Source: an uncultured Fidelibacterota bacterium
GTDB lineage: Bacteria > Fidelibacterota > Marinisomatia > Marinisomatales > UBA1611
Reading direction: 5' to 3'
Length of the DNA stretch: 37,349 bases
NCBI GenBank assembly: GCA_913043235.1
Contig: CAJWLO010000024.1
Span: 1 to 37,349 of the forward strand
Shown: positions 1 through 9,670 of the stretch, piece by piece
Layout: every line of letters starts with the position of its first letter
Position numbering within the stretch: position 1 is the first letter of the stretch
Notes under the pieces: model-generated
The model's input: the letters and a program-made list of their open reading frames with translations, nothing else
Told to the model about the DNA's origin: nothing
Database searches by the model: none
Program-made: the position numbers and the translations under genes

Positions 1-1437
1 TATAAAAATTATTTGTATGAAGACTCCACGGACAGCAGATATGTTTCCACTGATTACATTAATACAGAACCTACATCTGCTACATTCCTGTTTGGGGGTA
101 CACAAATGGGGCATACATATAGAGTATCAACTTCTATTGGCGGCAAGTTTGATTTTACCCGCCAGATGAATAATCGCCATGAGATAAAAACAGGAATTAG
201 TTTTCGCAAAGATGATCTTGAAGAACGGAATTTTTCCGTACAATATAATTACAACTTTCTACAGCCTACAGTACTGCCTGAAAATAAGTCTCCCTATCAC
301 GTATACTATAAAAAGGAAGCACTGCAGTATTCAGCATATATCCAGGACAAAATGGAATACAGTTCTATGATTATGAACCTGGGAGTTCGCTATGATGTAT
401 TTGTGCCCAACGATTCATCTATTGCCAATCTTGTGTATCCGGAAGCTGGACAATCAAAGGCAGCTGATAAGACCATGGTTTCTCCCCGTGTTGGGGTTTC
501 ATTACCAATTACGGACAAGGGAATTTTCCACTTTTCCTACGGACATTTTTACCAGATGCCAACCCTCAGGAATCTATACCGTGAAAGTTATTTTGGTGCC
601 GGACTTTCACCAACGGTGGGTTACCCTGACCTTAAACCGGAAAAAACGGTGCTCTATGAGTTTGGTTTCCAGCAGCAGTTTGGTAGCCTAATTGGAATGG
701 ATATTAACCTGTTCCAGAAAGATATCCGTGAACTTCTGGCACTACAGAGTATTCGCTATGACAGTCCTCAGTATGGTCCTTCAAACTATGCCATTTATCT
801 AAACAAAGATTATGGTAGCTCCAGAGGGCTTACCTTATCAGTCACGAAACGATATGACCCAGTTTCAAAGACCAGTATCTGGTTGGATTACACCTACCAG
901 AAATCTGAAGGAAATTCAGTAAAATCCAATGCTTTCTATTTTAGCACTCTCAGTGGATTGGAAGAGGAAAAACTGATTGCACCATTATCGTGGGATCAGT
1001 CCCACCTGCTCAATGCCACTGTGATTATTGGGAACCCGGGCGGAACTACACTGGGCTTAATAGGAAAAATTGCTACAGGATGGCCCTATACACCTTCTAT
1101 ACCACTAGCAAATTATGTTCCTGAACCAAACAGTGGACGTAAGCCTTTACAGCGAAATCTCGACCTTAAATTTGAAACAAGATTGGTCATTGGTAGCCGC
1201 AGTATTTCTGTATTTGCTAGGGTATACAATTTGTTTGATATTCGTAATGAGCGCTATGTATTTGATGATACGGGTTCTGCTAGATATACTTATGAGTTCC
1301 GTAGCACACAAGAGACAGAAGAATTTAAATCTCATTACGGAGAGCCCGGTATCCATACTTGGGAAGAGTATGTGACACGCCCGAACTATTATTCTGCGCC
1401 ACGCTCCTATAAACTAGGGTTTTCACTGGATTTTTAG
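1..1437 (+). CDS. TonB-dependent receptor, C-terminal beta-barrel part (5' end outside window)
   Basis: The reading frame is open from base 1, so the gene starts upstream of the window; the signal peptide, carboxypeptidase-like regulatory domain and plug are missing. The visible 479 codons are outer-membrane beta-barrel: alternating aromatic strands, YGHFYQMP-type strand/turn motifs, LKPEKTVLYEFGF (typical of the TonB receptor barrel) and a final SLDF with C-terminal Phe, the usual barrel-assembly signal. It resembles the complete receptor at 27379-30504 in several places (for example KMEYSSMIMNLGVRYD against KMEFESMVLNLGIRYD). The role known for the family is TonB/ExbBD-powered import of a large ligand; the ligand here is unknown. 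The next gene starts 1 base after the stop, and the order receptor / T9SS cargo / PorV-like protein repeats at 27-33 kb, so the three products probably work together. Confidence 0.9.
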   Translation, partial: YKNYLYEDSTDSRYVSTDYINTEPTSATFLFGGTQMGHTYRVSTSIGGKFDFTRQMNNRHEIKTGISFRKDDLEERNFSVQYNYNFLQPTVLPENKSPYHVYYKKEALQYSAYIQDKMEYSSMIMNLGVRYDVFVPNDSSIANLVYPEAGQSKAADKTMVSPRVGVSLPITDKGIFHFSYGHFYQMPTLRNLYRESYFGAGLSPTVGYPDLKPEKTVLYEFGFQQQFGSLIGMDINLFQKDIRELLALQSIRYDSPQYGPSNYAIYLNKDYGSSRGLTLSVTKRYDPVSKTSIWLDYTYQKSEGNSVKSNAFYFSTLSGLEEEKLIAPLSWDQSHLLNATVIIGNPGGTTLGLIGKIATGWPYTPSIPLANYVPEPNSGRKPLQRNLDLKFETRLVIGSRSISVFARVYNLFDIRNERYVFDDTGSARYTYEFRSTQETEEFKSHYGEPGIHTWEEYVTRPNYYSAPRSYKLGFSLDF

Positions 1438-1438
1438 T

Positions 1439-4400
1439 ATGAAACGTAGATCCATCTTTGTTATTCTAGTTTGTTCCTTTGTTGCAATACATGGGCAATG
1501 GCCTTTCAGGAAAGATATAGATTGGTATCGGAATGGTCCAGAAAAAGAGTGGTCCCAGCGAGATCACGATCGTTATTACCGTTGGCGTGATCGATTGGAA
1601 GCCAGTCGTATTGCTGATAGCCAAGATGAACAAATATTACGTATTCAGAAGGCCATTATAAATGGGAATAAAATCACTACTGAAATATGGAACTATGGAT
1701 CCATCTCTAGCCCAGGAAACAGGGTTACTGATATTGTCTGGGAAGGGCTTGGATATGGGTATGAATTCGGTCCATTCATTTGTGCTGAAGTTCAGGTTAA
1801 TTCATCCAAACACAATGATGCCTATCCCAAGGTAAGCAGTAGCGGTGATACTACGTGGTATGCCAGGGTTATTAGCGATGGTTTAACATCTTTGGGTGGA
1901 GAAGTCTCCCCAGATGGTACGGAATTCTATGGATGGAAACCATTGGCCTGGAACGATGATAATACTGTCCCCTATGCTGATCCAATTAGTGAAAACATGC
2001 CGACTAGTAACGATCTTGATAGAGATGGGGATGGAAAACCGGATAGTTGGCCTTTTGGTTGGTACAATGAAAACCTGAAAGACTATGTGTGGCCTGGAGC
2101 ACTTAGGCAGGGTGCGTCAAACTCAGATCTGGAGTCCTTTTTTGTTGTGGATGACCGAAACAACAAAGAATTTGAGTATTACCCATTCTCAAATGATACT
2201 ACCCGAAAAGGTTTGGGAATTGAAATTGAATGCCGATATTACCAATGGGCCAATCCACTGGCGGAAGACATTATTTTTCTAATCTATAAGGTTACCAATA
2301 AAAGTGATAAGGATTTAAATGAAGTGCTTTTTGGTATGTGGGGGGATCCGCACATTGGTGGCCCAGCCAACTGGCAAGATGATTTGTCATTTTTTGATAA
2401 AGATCTCAATATGGTATACTGTTGGGATGAAGATAATGTTTCCGATGTGGTCGGTAAGACCCCTGGATTCTTTGGCTATAAATTTCTGGAAAGCCCTGGT
2501 CAGCCTTATGATGGCGTGGATAATGATAATGATGGAATGATAGATGAATCTCAAGATAATGGAATTGATGATGACAATGACTGGGATATAGAAAAACATG
2601 ATGTAGGTATTGATGGTGTTCCTAATACGGGTGATGAAGGAGAGAATGATGGCGTGCCTAGTCCGGGCGACCCCTTTGACATCCGGCTTCCAGGAGAGCC
2701 AAATATCGATTGGACAGATTTAGATGAATCTGATATGGTTGGTTTGACCGGTTTTGCATCGCCACCTTTTACCAGCCAAAACCGTATATCCAATGATCAG
2801 TTTATATTTGAAAATTATTTGACTCCAGGTATTTTTGATTCTGCTAATTCGGTTCAAGCAGGTGACTATATTTTCATTTATAGCTCCGGTCCCATTAATC
2901 TTCCGGCTGGGGAAGCCAGGAGGTTTAGTATTGCGCTTCTGGTTGGCCAAGACTATGATGACCTGACCCTGAACGCTGTTACTGCCCAAGATATTTATGA
3001 GAAAAATTATCAGTTTGCAAAGCCGCCGGAAAAACCTAATGTGACAGCGGTCCCTGGAGATGAAAAAGTTACTCTCTACTGGGACGATGTCGCGGAATAT
3101 TCATTTGATCCTATAACAGAAACCTATGATTTTGAAGGATATGTCATTTACAGGTCCACTGATCCATCTTTTCTTGATCAACAGACCATTACAGACGCAA
3201 ATGGTTCTAAATTCCTTTTTGAGCCTCTGAAGACAGTGGATGGAGCATCCGCAAGGTTTGATCTGGTGAATGATTATTTTGGACTCAGCCCGATTGAATT
3301 CAGTGGGCGAGGTGTGAAATACAATCTGGGTGACAACACAGGTCTACGCCACGTATTTGTGGATTCTAATAATGTGGTGAATGGACAGAAATATTATTAT
3401 GCAGTTGTTTCCTATGATCGTGGCGATGAAGAAATGGTTGTCGCACCAGCTGAATGCAGTAAAACGATCACTGTAAATCCTGAAACAAATGAAATTATTC
3501 TGGATGTGAATACAATTGCTATTATTCCTGAAGTTCCCACGGCAGGTTATGTGAAATCCAGTATACAGAAGCCTGGTTTAGAACAGAACCAGGGGAATGG
3601 TACCGGTGATATTGTCATAGAAATTATTGATCATACTGCACTGGAAGATGAAAACAATTTTGAATTATCATTTAATGGTATTGGTGAAGAACTCTCATAC
3701 AGTGTTTTCGATAAGAAAGTTGTTTTTGATACTATCACTGTTCGACTAGGCCAGTATTCCAAGCTAGAAAATCAGAATATAGATTCAATTGATTTCTCAA
3801 TCTTTTCTCTGGGTAATGAAGTCTACACTGAAGGAATTGATTATGATTTATTGGGCGAAGATGGCCAAGTTTTTATCCGTGATGACGGAGCTATTGCAGA
3901 GGGCCAGATAATTATTGCGACCTATCGTTATTACCCAGTGCGCAATAGTAGAAAACTAGCAGCAGAAGAAGGGAATCCGATTTTTGATGGCATGACAATT
4001 ACTGTGCAAAACGACAAACTAGAACTTGACAATGATCAGATAGGTTGGAATGAGTATTCTCCTACCAACTGGAGTTGGGAAGTTAAACCCTTTAACAATA
4101 TACCGAATAAAATGTATCCTGCTGATTATGAGGTCCGTTGGTTTAACTCTCTTGTAAGTTCAAATTTTCGTCCTGGCTTCGAATATGTAAAGGCAAGCTT
4201 TCAGATCTGGGAAACAACCAAAGGATATCCAGCCAAAGAACTTCCGTTTATTATTATTGAAAATATAGCCATAGACAGCCTTTGGAATCCTGGAGAACGA
4301 ATAATTATATTGCAGGACTCATCTACAACATCTACATCTTGGGAATTAACATTTAATGAACCATCCGCAGATTCAGGACCTGTGCCACCTGCAGAAGGAG

Positions 4401-4816
4401 ATATTTTTTCAATATTTACAAATCGATCTTTTATAGATGATGTGTTTTCATTTTCCACTTTAGCTTCTGTTGAAAACCATCAGGTGGAGAAAGAAAATAT
4501 GGAAAATATTTATGTGGTCCCTAATCCGTACGTTGTATCTAGTGATATTGAACCACTTGATTTACAGAATCCCGAAGATAGAGGCCCCAGACGGGTCTAT
4601 TTTGCAAATCTTCCAGCCAGATGCACTATCAAGATATATACCATGTCCGGAGATCTGGTGCGAACCTTAAATCATAGCGGTAGTATTGAGCATGGTATTG
4701 AATACTGGGATTTAACTACTTCCGATAATTTTCCAGTATCATTTGGGATGTATATTTTTCACGTGGAAAGTGATAATGGTAACGAAGCTGTTGGCAGATT
4801 TGCTTTGATCAAATGA
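1439..4816 (+). CDS. Large secreted FN3 protein with T9SS C-terminal sorting domain
   Basis: The 1125-residue product begins with a signal peptide (MKRRSIFVILVCSFVAIHGQ). The N-terminal half (about 20-530) carries WEGLGYGYEFGPF and a core with 'IIFLIYKVTNKSDKDL'. Around residues 357-435 (bases about 2508-2740) lies an Asp/Asn-rich stretch, DGVDNDNDGMIDES and GIDDDNDWD, that looks calcium-binding. An FN3-like domain follows near 535-680 (VTLYWDDVAEYSF...GYVIYRS). The last ~110 residues are a FlgD-like/T9SS sorting domain (VVPNPYV...IKIYTMSGDLVRTL...GMYIFHVES...GRFALIK). I infer export across both membranes and surface attachment or release. It shares fold order with the 617-residue cargo at 30494-32314. 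It overlaps the PorV-like gene by ATGA. Its biochemical role is not recognisable; a surface ligand-binding partner of the adjacent receptor is a hypothesis. Confidence 0.85.
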   Translation: MKRRSIFVILVCSFVAIHGQWPFRKDIDWYRNGPEKEWSQRDHDRYYRWRDRLEASRIADSQDEQILRIQKAIINGNKITTEIWNYGSISSPGNRVTDIVWEGLGYGYEFGPFICAEVQVNSSKHNDAYPKVSSSGDTTWYARVISDGLTSLGGEVSPDGTEFYGWKPLAWNDDNTVPYADPISENMPTSNDLDRDGDGKPDSWPFGWYNENLKDYVWPGALRQGASNSDLESFFVVDDRNNKEFEYYPFSNDTTRKGLGIEIECRYYQWANPLAEDIIFLIYKVTNKSDKDLNEVLFGMWGDPHIGGPANWQDDLSFFDKDLNMVYCWDEDNVSDVVGKTPGFFGYKFLESPGQPYDGVDNDNDGMIDESQDNGIDDDNDWDIEKHDVGIDGVPNTGDEGENDGVPSPGDPFDIRLPGEPNIDWTDLDESDMVGLTGFASPPFTSQNRISNDQFIFENYLTPGIFDSANSVQAGDYIFIYSSGPINLPAGEARRFSIALLVGQDYDDLTLNAVTAQDIYEKNYQFAKPPEKPNVTAVPGDEKVTLYWDDVAEYSFDPITETYDFEGYVIYRSTDPSFLDQQTITDANGSKFLFEPLKTVDGASARFDLVNDYFGLSPIEFSGRGVKYNLGDNTGLRHVFVDSNNVVNGQKYYYAVVSYDRGDEEMVVAPAECSKTITVNPETNEIILDVNTIAIIPEVPTAGYVKSSIQKPGLEQNQGNGTGDIVIEIIDHTALEDENNFELSFNGIGEELSYSVFDKKVVFDTITVRLGQYSKLENQNIDSIDFSIFSLGNEVYTEGIDYDLLGEDGQVFIRDDGAIAEGQIIIATYRYYPVRNSRKLAAEEGNPIFDGMTITVQNDKLELDNDQIGWNEYSPTNWSWEVKPFNNIPNKMYPADYEVRWFNSLVSSNFRPGFEYVKASFQIWETTKGYPAKELPFIIIENIAIDSLWNPGERIIILQDSSTTSTSWELTFNEPSADSGPVPPAEGDIFSIFTNRSFIDDVFSFSTLASVENHQVEKENMENIYVVPNPYVVSSDIEPLDLQNPEDRGPRRVYFANLPARCTIKIYTMSGDLVRTLNHSGSIEHGIEYWDLTTSDNFPVSFGMYIFHVESDNGNEAVGRFALIK

Positions 4817-5868
4817 GACATATACAATTTATTAAAACAATATTATTAATTGTGGTTGTTTTACATCTTACAGTAGATAATCATGTTATAGCTCAACTTG
4901 AGAATGACCAGAATATCTCCAAACGAGGTACAACAGCTGCTCAGTTTTTAAAAATAAGTACTGGCGGACGAGGAACAGCCATGGGTAATGCCAATGTCGC
5001 AATTTGCTCAGACTTGACCAGTAGTTACTGGAATCCTGCAGGGCTTGCCCATATAGAAAATCTTCAGGTGTATTTTGAAAATAATGAATGGCTTGCGGGA
5101 ACAGATTATAATTTTGGTTCTGTTGGATTTTCAGTGCCTATGGTAGGTGTGTTTTCCATCTCTTTAACGATGCTTTCCACGCCGGATGATATGGTGCGAA
5201 CAGTAGAAAACCCAAAGGGAACAGGGGAAAAATTCAATGCTCAGGACCTTGCCATTGGTTTAACCGTTGCTAGGAATCTTACAGATCGATTAGCTCTTGG
5301 AGCGACAGTAAAAAATATTCGACAGCGTATCTGGCATTCATCGGGACAAACCATGGCTGCAGATTTGGGTGTCCAATATAAGACTCCTATTCGTGATATA
5401 ATGTTGGGAGCAAGTATATCAAATTTTGGAAATGATCTGGGCTTATCTGGTCGTGATATGAATATTAGCGTGGACCCTGACCCTGCAAATCAAGGGAATG
5501 TTGAATTTGTAAATGCTGAGTATCAAACAGATGCATTCCCGTTGCCATTGTTCTTCAGAGTAGGCATTGGTGGTTATTTGATTAATACACCATTAATCCA
5601 AGCTATTTTTGCTATCGATGCTGTGCATCCGAATGATAATTATGAATATGTCAACCTAGGAATTGAGACTGCTTTTAATAATATGGTATATATACGAGCA
5701 GGGTATCCTTCTTTATTCAAGGATGATTCTATCGAAGGTGCAACTTTTGGCGCAGGGCTTAATTACCGGGTCTTTCGAACTTCCACTTTCTTAAAATTGG
5801 AATATTCCACTTCTGATTATGGTCCGCTGGGTATACTACAGCGGCTTTCTGTAGGCTACCAATTTTAA
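4813..5868 (+). CDS. PorV/PorQ (UPF0164) family outer-membrane protein
   Basis: 351 residues with signal peptide (cleavage near HVIAQ). The N-terminal part shows the family hallmark 'AAQFLKISTGGRGTAMGNA', then 'SSYWNPAGLA' and a beta-barrel body ending in YQF. The family includes PorV, the T9SS protein that shuttles cargo from the translocon to the attachment complex, and many paralogues of unknown role. The start overlaps the upstream cargo gene (ATGA), implying translational coupling. Because it sits directly after a receptor and a cargo gene, it is more likely a dedicated partner of that module than the housekeeping PorV. The assignment to the family is firm; the specific role is inferred. 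Confidence 0.88.
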   Translation: MRHIQFIKTILLIVVVLHLTVDNHVIAQLENDQNISKRGTTAAQFLKISTGGRGTAMGNANVAICSDLTSSYWNPAGLAHIENLQVYFENNEWLAGTDYNFGSVGFSVPMVGVFSISLTMLSTPDDMVRTVENPKGTGEKFNAQDLAIGLTVARNLTDRLALGATVKNIRQRIWHSSGQTMAADLGVQYKTPIRDIMLGASISNFGNDLGLSGRDMNISVDPDPANQGNVEFVNAEYQTDAFPLPLFFRVGIGGYLINTPLIQAIFAIDAVHPNDNYEYVNLGIETAFNNMVYIRAGYPSLFKDDSIEGATFGAGLNYRVFRTSTFLKLEYSTSDYGPLGILQRLSVGYQF

Positions 5869-5969
5869 ATAGTATCTTCTATAGTTGGTCTGAAAATTAT
5901 TCTGATTTAGTTATTTAACCTCTTACAATCAATCCTTTCATTTAGTTTCATACTAACTGTAAAAAGTTT

Positions 5970-7220
5970 TTATATCTTTTTTATGAAATCTTGAGCTTCT
6001 CCCCCGGATATTATACTATTTAAGAGATCATTTTTCCCCCATAGACGATTTAAGTGTTTCTCCCTGAAAATCAGCTGTTCTGAGTAGTATTTATATATTA
6101 TAAAAAGCATATGTACGCCTGTTTCTACACTTTTGTATATATTACGATTGGTGATTCGAATCTCAACGCCGTTGCATTCCTGTCCTTCATGCTTTGGCCG
6201 TATTGCTTTTCCAGGTAGGGATACCGGTGTGAAAGATACTGGAACAAAAACCACTCCTGGTAGTTCTAGTTTGTTTAATTCTTGGGATAATTTTCTGCCA
6301 TGGATCCATGGAGCTCCAACCCACTTGAAAGGATGGGGTGTTCCTCTACCTTCACTCACATTGGTACCCTCGATAAGGCACATGCCAGGATAAACAAGGG
6401 CAGTTTCTAAATCAGGTATATTTGGAGAAGGATTAACCCATTTCAGGTCTGTTTCATCGAACCATACATTATTTTTCCAACCTTTGGTGGCAATTACAGT
6501 CAGTGCAGGGTTTGATGAGATCCATTTATTGGCGATAATATTTTTTGCCATGTCACCAATAGTACCGCCGTAACGGATAGGAATCGGGTAATATCCCACA
6601 AATGTTTTATAATTCATATCCAATAAAGGGCCTGCAATGATGTCCCCACGGATCGGGTTAGGTCGATCAAGTACTAGTACGGGAATATTTTGTTCTCCTG
6701 CAGCTTCCATAATTAGACCTAGGGTGGTTATGTAGGTATAAAATCGACTTCCGATATCTTGAATATCATATATAATCAATTGTATTCCATCTAACATTTC
6801 AGGTGTCGGTTTGCGAGTTTTACCATAAAGGCTGACCACTTTTGGAAGATTAAATTCATTTAGATTATAAGATACTTTTTGACCAGCTGCAGCTTCGCCA
6901 AAGAGTCCATGCTCAGGGGAGAAAATCACTTGCAAATTCACTTTTTCAATGGCCATTAATCTTTTATAGTTTGGCACGCCATCATGATCGATCCCAGTCT
7001 GGTTGGTTACTAAAGCAATTGATTTTCCTTCAATGAGCTCCATATGATCTCTTAAGAGAATATCAAGGCCAGTCAGAACACTTATTTTTTCTACAAGCGG
7101 TGTTGCTTTATTTTGATAATATTTTGATTGCTCTTCGTGAATGGAAATTTCTCCCTGTTGAGCAGTGAGAGATCCCAGGGAAAAAAATAAAAAAGCAGAA
7201 AAATGAATTAAATGCTTCAT
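5970..7220 (-). CDS. namZ: Exo-beta-N-acetylmuramidase NamZ-like (GH171, DUF1343)
   Basis: 416 residues with an N-terminal signal peptide (MKHLIHFSAFLFFSLGSLTAQ). The DUF1343 signature runs through the protein: GKSIALVTNQTGID, 'VIFSPEHGLFG', 'LIIYDIQDIGSRFYTY', 'LVLDRPNPI', 'PIPIRYGGTIGDMA', 'GTNVSEGRGT' and WVGAPWI. The family founder, NamZ of Bacillus subtilis, removes MurNAc from the non-reducing end of peptidoglycan fragments. The signal peptide places this one outside the cytoplasm. Its start overlaps the stop of the GH18 gene by 4 bases, so the two glycosidases are co-translated and probably act in sequence on glycan chains. It is the last gene of the minus-strand operon. No clear terminator is visible in the 101 bases between its stop and the convergent PorV-like gene. 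Confidence 0.9.
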   Translation of the reverse strand: MKHLIHFSAFLFFSLGSLTAQQGEISIHEEQSKYYQNKATPLVEKISVLTGLDILLRDHMELIEGKSIALVTNQTGIDHDGVPNYKRLMAIEKVNLQVIFSPEHGLFGEAAAGQKVSYNLNEFNLPKVVSLYGKTRKPTPEMLDGIQLIIYDIQDIGSRFYTYITTLGLIMEAAGEQNIPVLVLDRPNPIRGDIIAGPLLDMNYKTFVGYYPIPIRYGGTIGDMAKNIIANKWISSNPALTVIATKGWKNNVWFDETDLKWVNPSPNIPDLETALVYPGMCLIEGTNVSEGRGTPHPFKWVGAPWIHGRKLSQELNKLELPGVVFVPVSFTPVSLPGKAIRPKHEGQECNGVEIRITNRNIYKSVETGVHMLFIIYKYYSEQLIFREKHLNRLWGKNDLLNSIISGGEAQDFIKKI

Positions 7221-9670
7221 TTTAATAAAGTGATTTTTTTTGAATGAATCTGGGTATCATTATGGATTGAAAGGATGTATAAACCGGTGGGCAATGCCTG
7301 GCCAAGATTGTTTTTACCATCCCAGGTCCAGGTCTGGGGATGGCCTGTGGCTGCTAAAGAAGCTTGAATAATGGTACGGCCAAGCACATCTCTGGCGGTA
7401 ATAATTATCTTATCATTCGGAACAGTAGAAGAAAATTCCAAGGTCACGTATGTATTTGTGGGGTTTGGATACAGGGCATGAAGAGATAGTATTGATGGTA
7501 AAATCAGAGAACTCTCATTTGTAATATTTAATTGAGATTCGTAAAGATTAAGGACTGCGGTCATGAGTTCATTTCGTTTTGTTTCAGGGTAGATTGCTTC
7601 AAAACCAACTGCCATGTATACCAAACCTCCGATATCATTGCTGGAACCAAATGAGCCCAAGTATTCAATGCCCATTCCACCCCTACTATCGTAATCCACT
7701 TCATCATATTTCATACAAATGCTAGCTCCTCCAACAGGTTTGATGCCGTCTGGCCAGTCCACATCATAAGTGCCATGAGTCCCATTATCAAATGTAATAT
7801 CCGAAATATCATGAAAAATGGAATTATATGTGCCATTTCCAATATAAACCTCACCTGCGGCATCAGAAATATATTCAGCCTTCAGATAATTTCTATAAAA
7901 CTGATCATCGCTTGTATTGCCTTGGGCAGCAAGATCATAGCCAATTTCTGATCCGGAAACGAATAGAAAACGGCCATTTTCCAGGTAAGCTTTAACTATA
8001 TTTTGTTCGGATCCTGTAAAGGAACTGGTTGCGGTGCCTTCTTCTCCCAAGATCCAATCCACAAACTGGTAATCTAATATTTCTATATCATTTTCAATGA
8101 CCGCTTCATTGGTGGCGGAATCAAATGCATAACCTTGACTCTGAATAGCGCTACCATGTTGACGGATAAAATCGAAGGTATTATTTGTGCCATTGACACG
8201 ATCAAATCCATTAATAATTAGACAGGACACAGGATTAGATGATGGTATAATACCTAGCATTTCTGTTGGTTCACTAGTACCGAAAGAATTGACCGCTGCA
8301 ATAGATAAAAAATAAGTTTCCCCCTCAGTTAAATCATCGATGACGATGGGTCTATTTGAATAGATACCCAATGTGTCAAACCCTCCAACTACTTCCAGGT
8401 AACTACGTAATACAATGAATTCACTAGCTGTTTCGGCACCTTGAAAGTCAATCATAATGGAACTGTTACCAGTATTTTTCATACTTACTCTCCCAGGCGT
8501 GGTTGGCGGAGCAGCATCACCGAATTTTGCATATAGAAGATCCCACAATTCTGTATTATTACCATCATAACCGAGGGCCCAAATGCCAATTCCTTTTAGA
8601 TCGTTATACAATGCAAAATCATATTTTAGAGATAAGGATAGGCTGTCATCATACCAGCCCTGATACCATCCGTTGTTCTCATAATTATACCAGGGTGTTT
8701 GTGATGACTCATGCCAGGTTTTACCAAAGGACAAAGCACTGCCCTCCATCTCCGTATAGAACTGGGATTCACCACTACCAGTTGTTGCCGTTCCAGGAAT
8801 ACCTGATGTAGAAGGCCATACGAAACCATAGTATGGACATCCAAGTATCAATTTTTCTGATTGAAAATTGGTTTTATTCAGATAGTCTATTACTGTCCAG
8901 GTAATAGTATATCCACTGCCAGTCAGTGGTGAATTTGGACCTGTAGTAGAACTGCCGCTCCAGTGATAACCATAACCCATAATGAATAAGCCATCACTAA
9001 TGGATGCTAGGGCTTCATAATCCCAGGCTGCATTCCAGTCTACTGCTGGCATAGCTAAGGTAACCTGAGAGCCAGGAATTTCCTGGTGGAATATATTAGT
9101 TAGGTCAGTAATAAATGTTACCATGTTTTCCTTCTGAGATGCAGGAAAAGATTCAAAATCCACATTAACTCCATCTGCATTTCCTATCTGTACCTGGACT
9201 AATAAATTATTAATGAGGTTCTGCCGATGTACAGAATTACTGAGTAGTTCAACTAATTCACTATTGCTGAATAATGTTACACAAAGTACCACTTCGGTAC
9301 CATGGTCATGGGCTTCGTTTATTAAACTGGTGACGGGCCATCCGTGTAGATTTTCTAAATCACCTGTCCCTGTTGCTTCAGCACTGAAATAAGCTAGAGT
9401 CGATATTAGATCGAAATTATAATTAGTCCAGGCAGTACCCATCCAGTATGGATGGTAGCCGAAGACTTCGTGTGATGGATTACGCTCTTGGTGTGTGATT
9501 GGACGTATAATATCCAAATCATTGGACCGGTGAGTTGGTTTATAGATGTTGTTGTAATATTCCAGCTGCTGCTGGTGAATGCCGATGTGCTGCTGAGAAA
9601 AAATAGTAGTGAAAAAGAAAATAAAAAAAGTTATTAGCCTAAAAATCACAATCTTTGAATATCTCTTCAA
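7217..9670 (-). CDS. Secreted GH18 hydrolase with FN3, unknown domain and T9SS sorting domain
   Basis: 817 residues. Signal peptide 1-25; GH18 TIM barrel about 66-385 with catalytic DGVNVDFE at 166-173 (proton donor Glu173), substrate-binding MGYGYHW at 231-237 and barrel-end IWALGYDG at 363-370; FN3 about 388-478; an unassigned domain about 482-710 beginning CLIINGFDRVNGTNNTFDF; T9SS sorting domain about 728-817 (LHALYPNPTNTYVTLEF...GLYILSIHN...KKITLLK). GH18 enzymes cleave beta-1,4 GlcNAc linkages in chitin or peptidoglycan (SleL-type). Coupling to namZ and lysA favours peptidoglycan, but chitin cannot be excluded. The start lies inside the last 32 bases of lysA; no other start preserves the signal peptide. 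Confidence 0.88.
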   Translation of the reverse strand: MKRYSKIVIFRLITFFIFFFTTIFSQQHIGIHQQQLEYYNNIYKPTHRSNDLDIIRPITHQERNPSHEVFGYHPYWMGTAWTNYNFDLISTLAYFSAEATGTGDLENLHGWPVTSLINEAHDHGTEVVLCVTLFSNSELVELLSNSVHRQNLINNLLVQVQIGNADGVNVDFESFPASQKENMVTFITDLTNIFHQEIPGSQVTLAMPAVDWNAAWDYEALASISDGLFIMGYGYHWSGSSTTGPNSPLTGSGYTITWTVIDYLNKTNFQSEKLILGCPYYGFVWPSTSGIPGTATTGSGESQFYTEMEGSALSFGKTWHESSQTPWYNYENNGWYQGWYDDSLSLSLKYDFALYNDLKGIGIWALGYDGNNTELWDLLYAKFGDAAPPTTPGRVSMKNTGNSSIMIDFQGAETASEFIVLRSYLEVVGGFDTLGIYSNRPIVIDDLTEGETYFLSIAAVNSFGTSEPTEMLGIIPSSNPVSCLIINGFDRVNGTNNTFDFIRQHGSAIQSQGYAFDSATNEAVIENDIEILDYQFVDWILGEEGTATSSFTGSEQNIVKAYLENGRFLFVSGSEIGYDLAAQGNTSDDQFYRNYLKAEYISDAAGEVYIGNGTYNSIFHDISDITFDNGTHGTYDVDWPDGIKPVGGASICMKYDEVDYDSRGGMGIEYLGSFGSSNDIGGLVYMAVGFEAIYPETKRNELMTAVLNLYESQLNITNESSLILPSILSLHALYPNPTNTYVTLEFSSTVPNDKIIITARDVLGRTIIQASLAATGHPQTWTWDGKNNLGQALPTGLYILSIHNDTQIHSKKITLLK

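Noticed and set aside
2551-2793. Minus-strand ORF over the Asp/Asn-rich segment of the cargo gene
   Set aside because: Its open frame and low-complexity Ser/Pro text are produced by the repetitive GAT/AAT codons on the other strand.
5869-5969. Bidirectional terminator between the convergent PorV-like and namZ genes
   Set aside because: Only a short AT-only inverted repeat (TAAAAA-G-TTTTTA) is present; no G/C stem can be formed convincingly.
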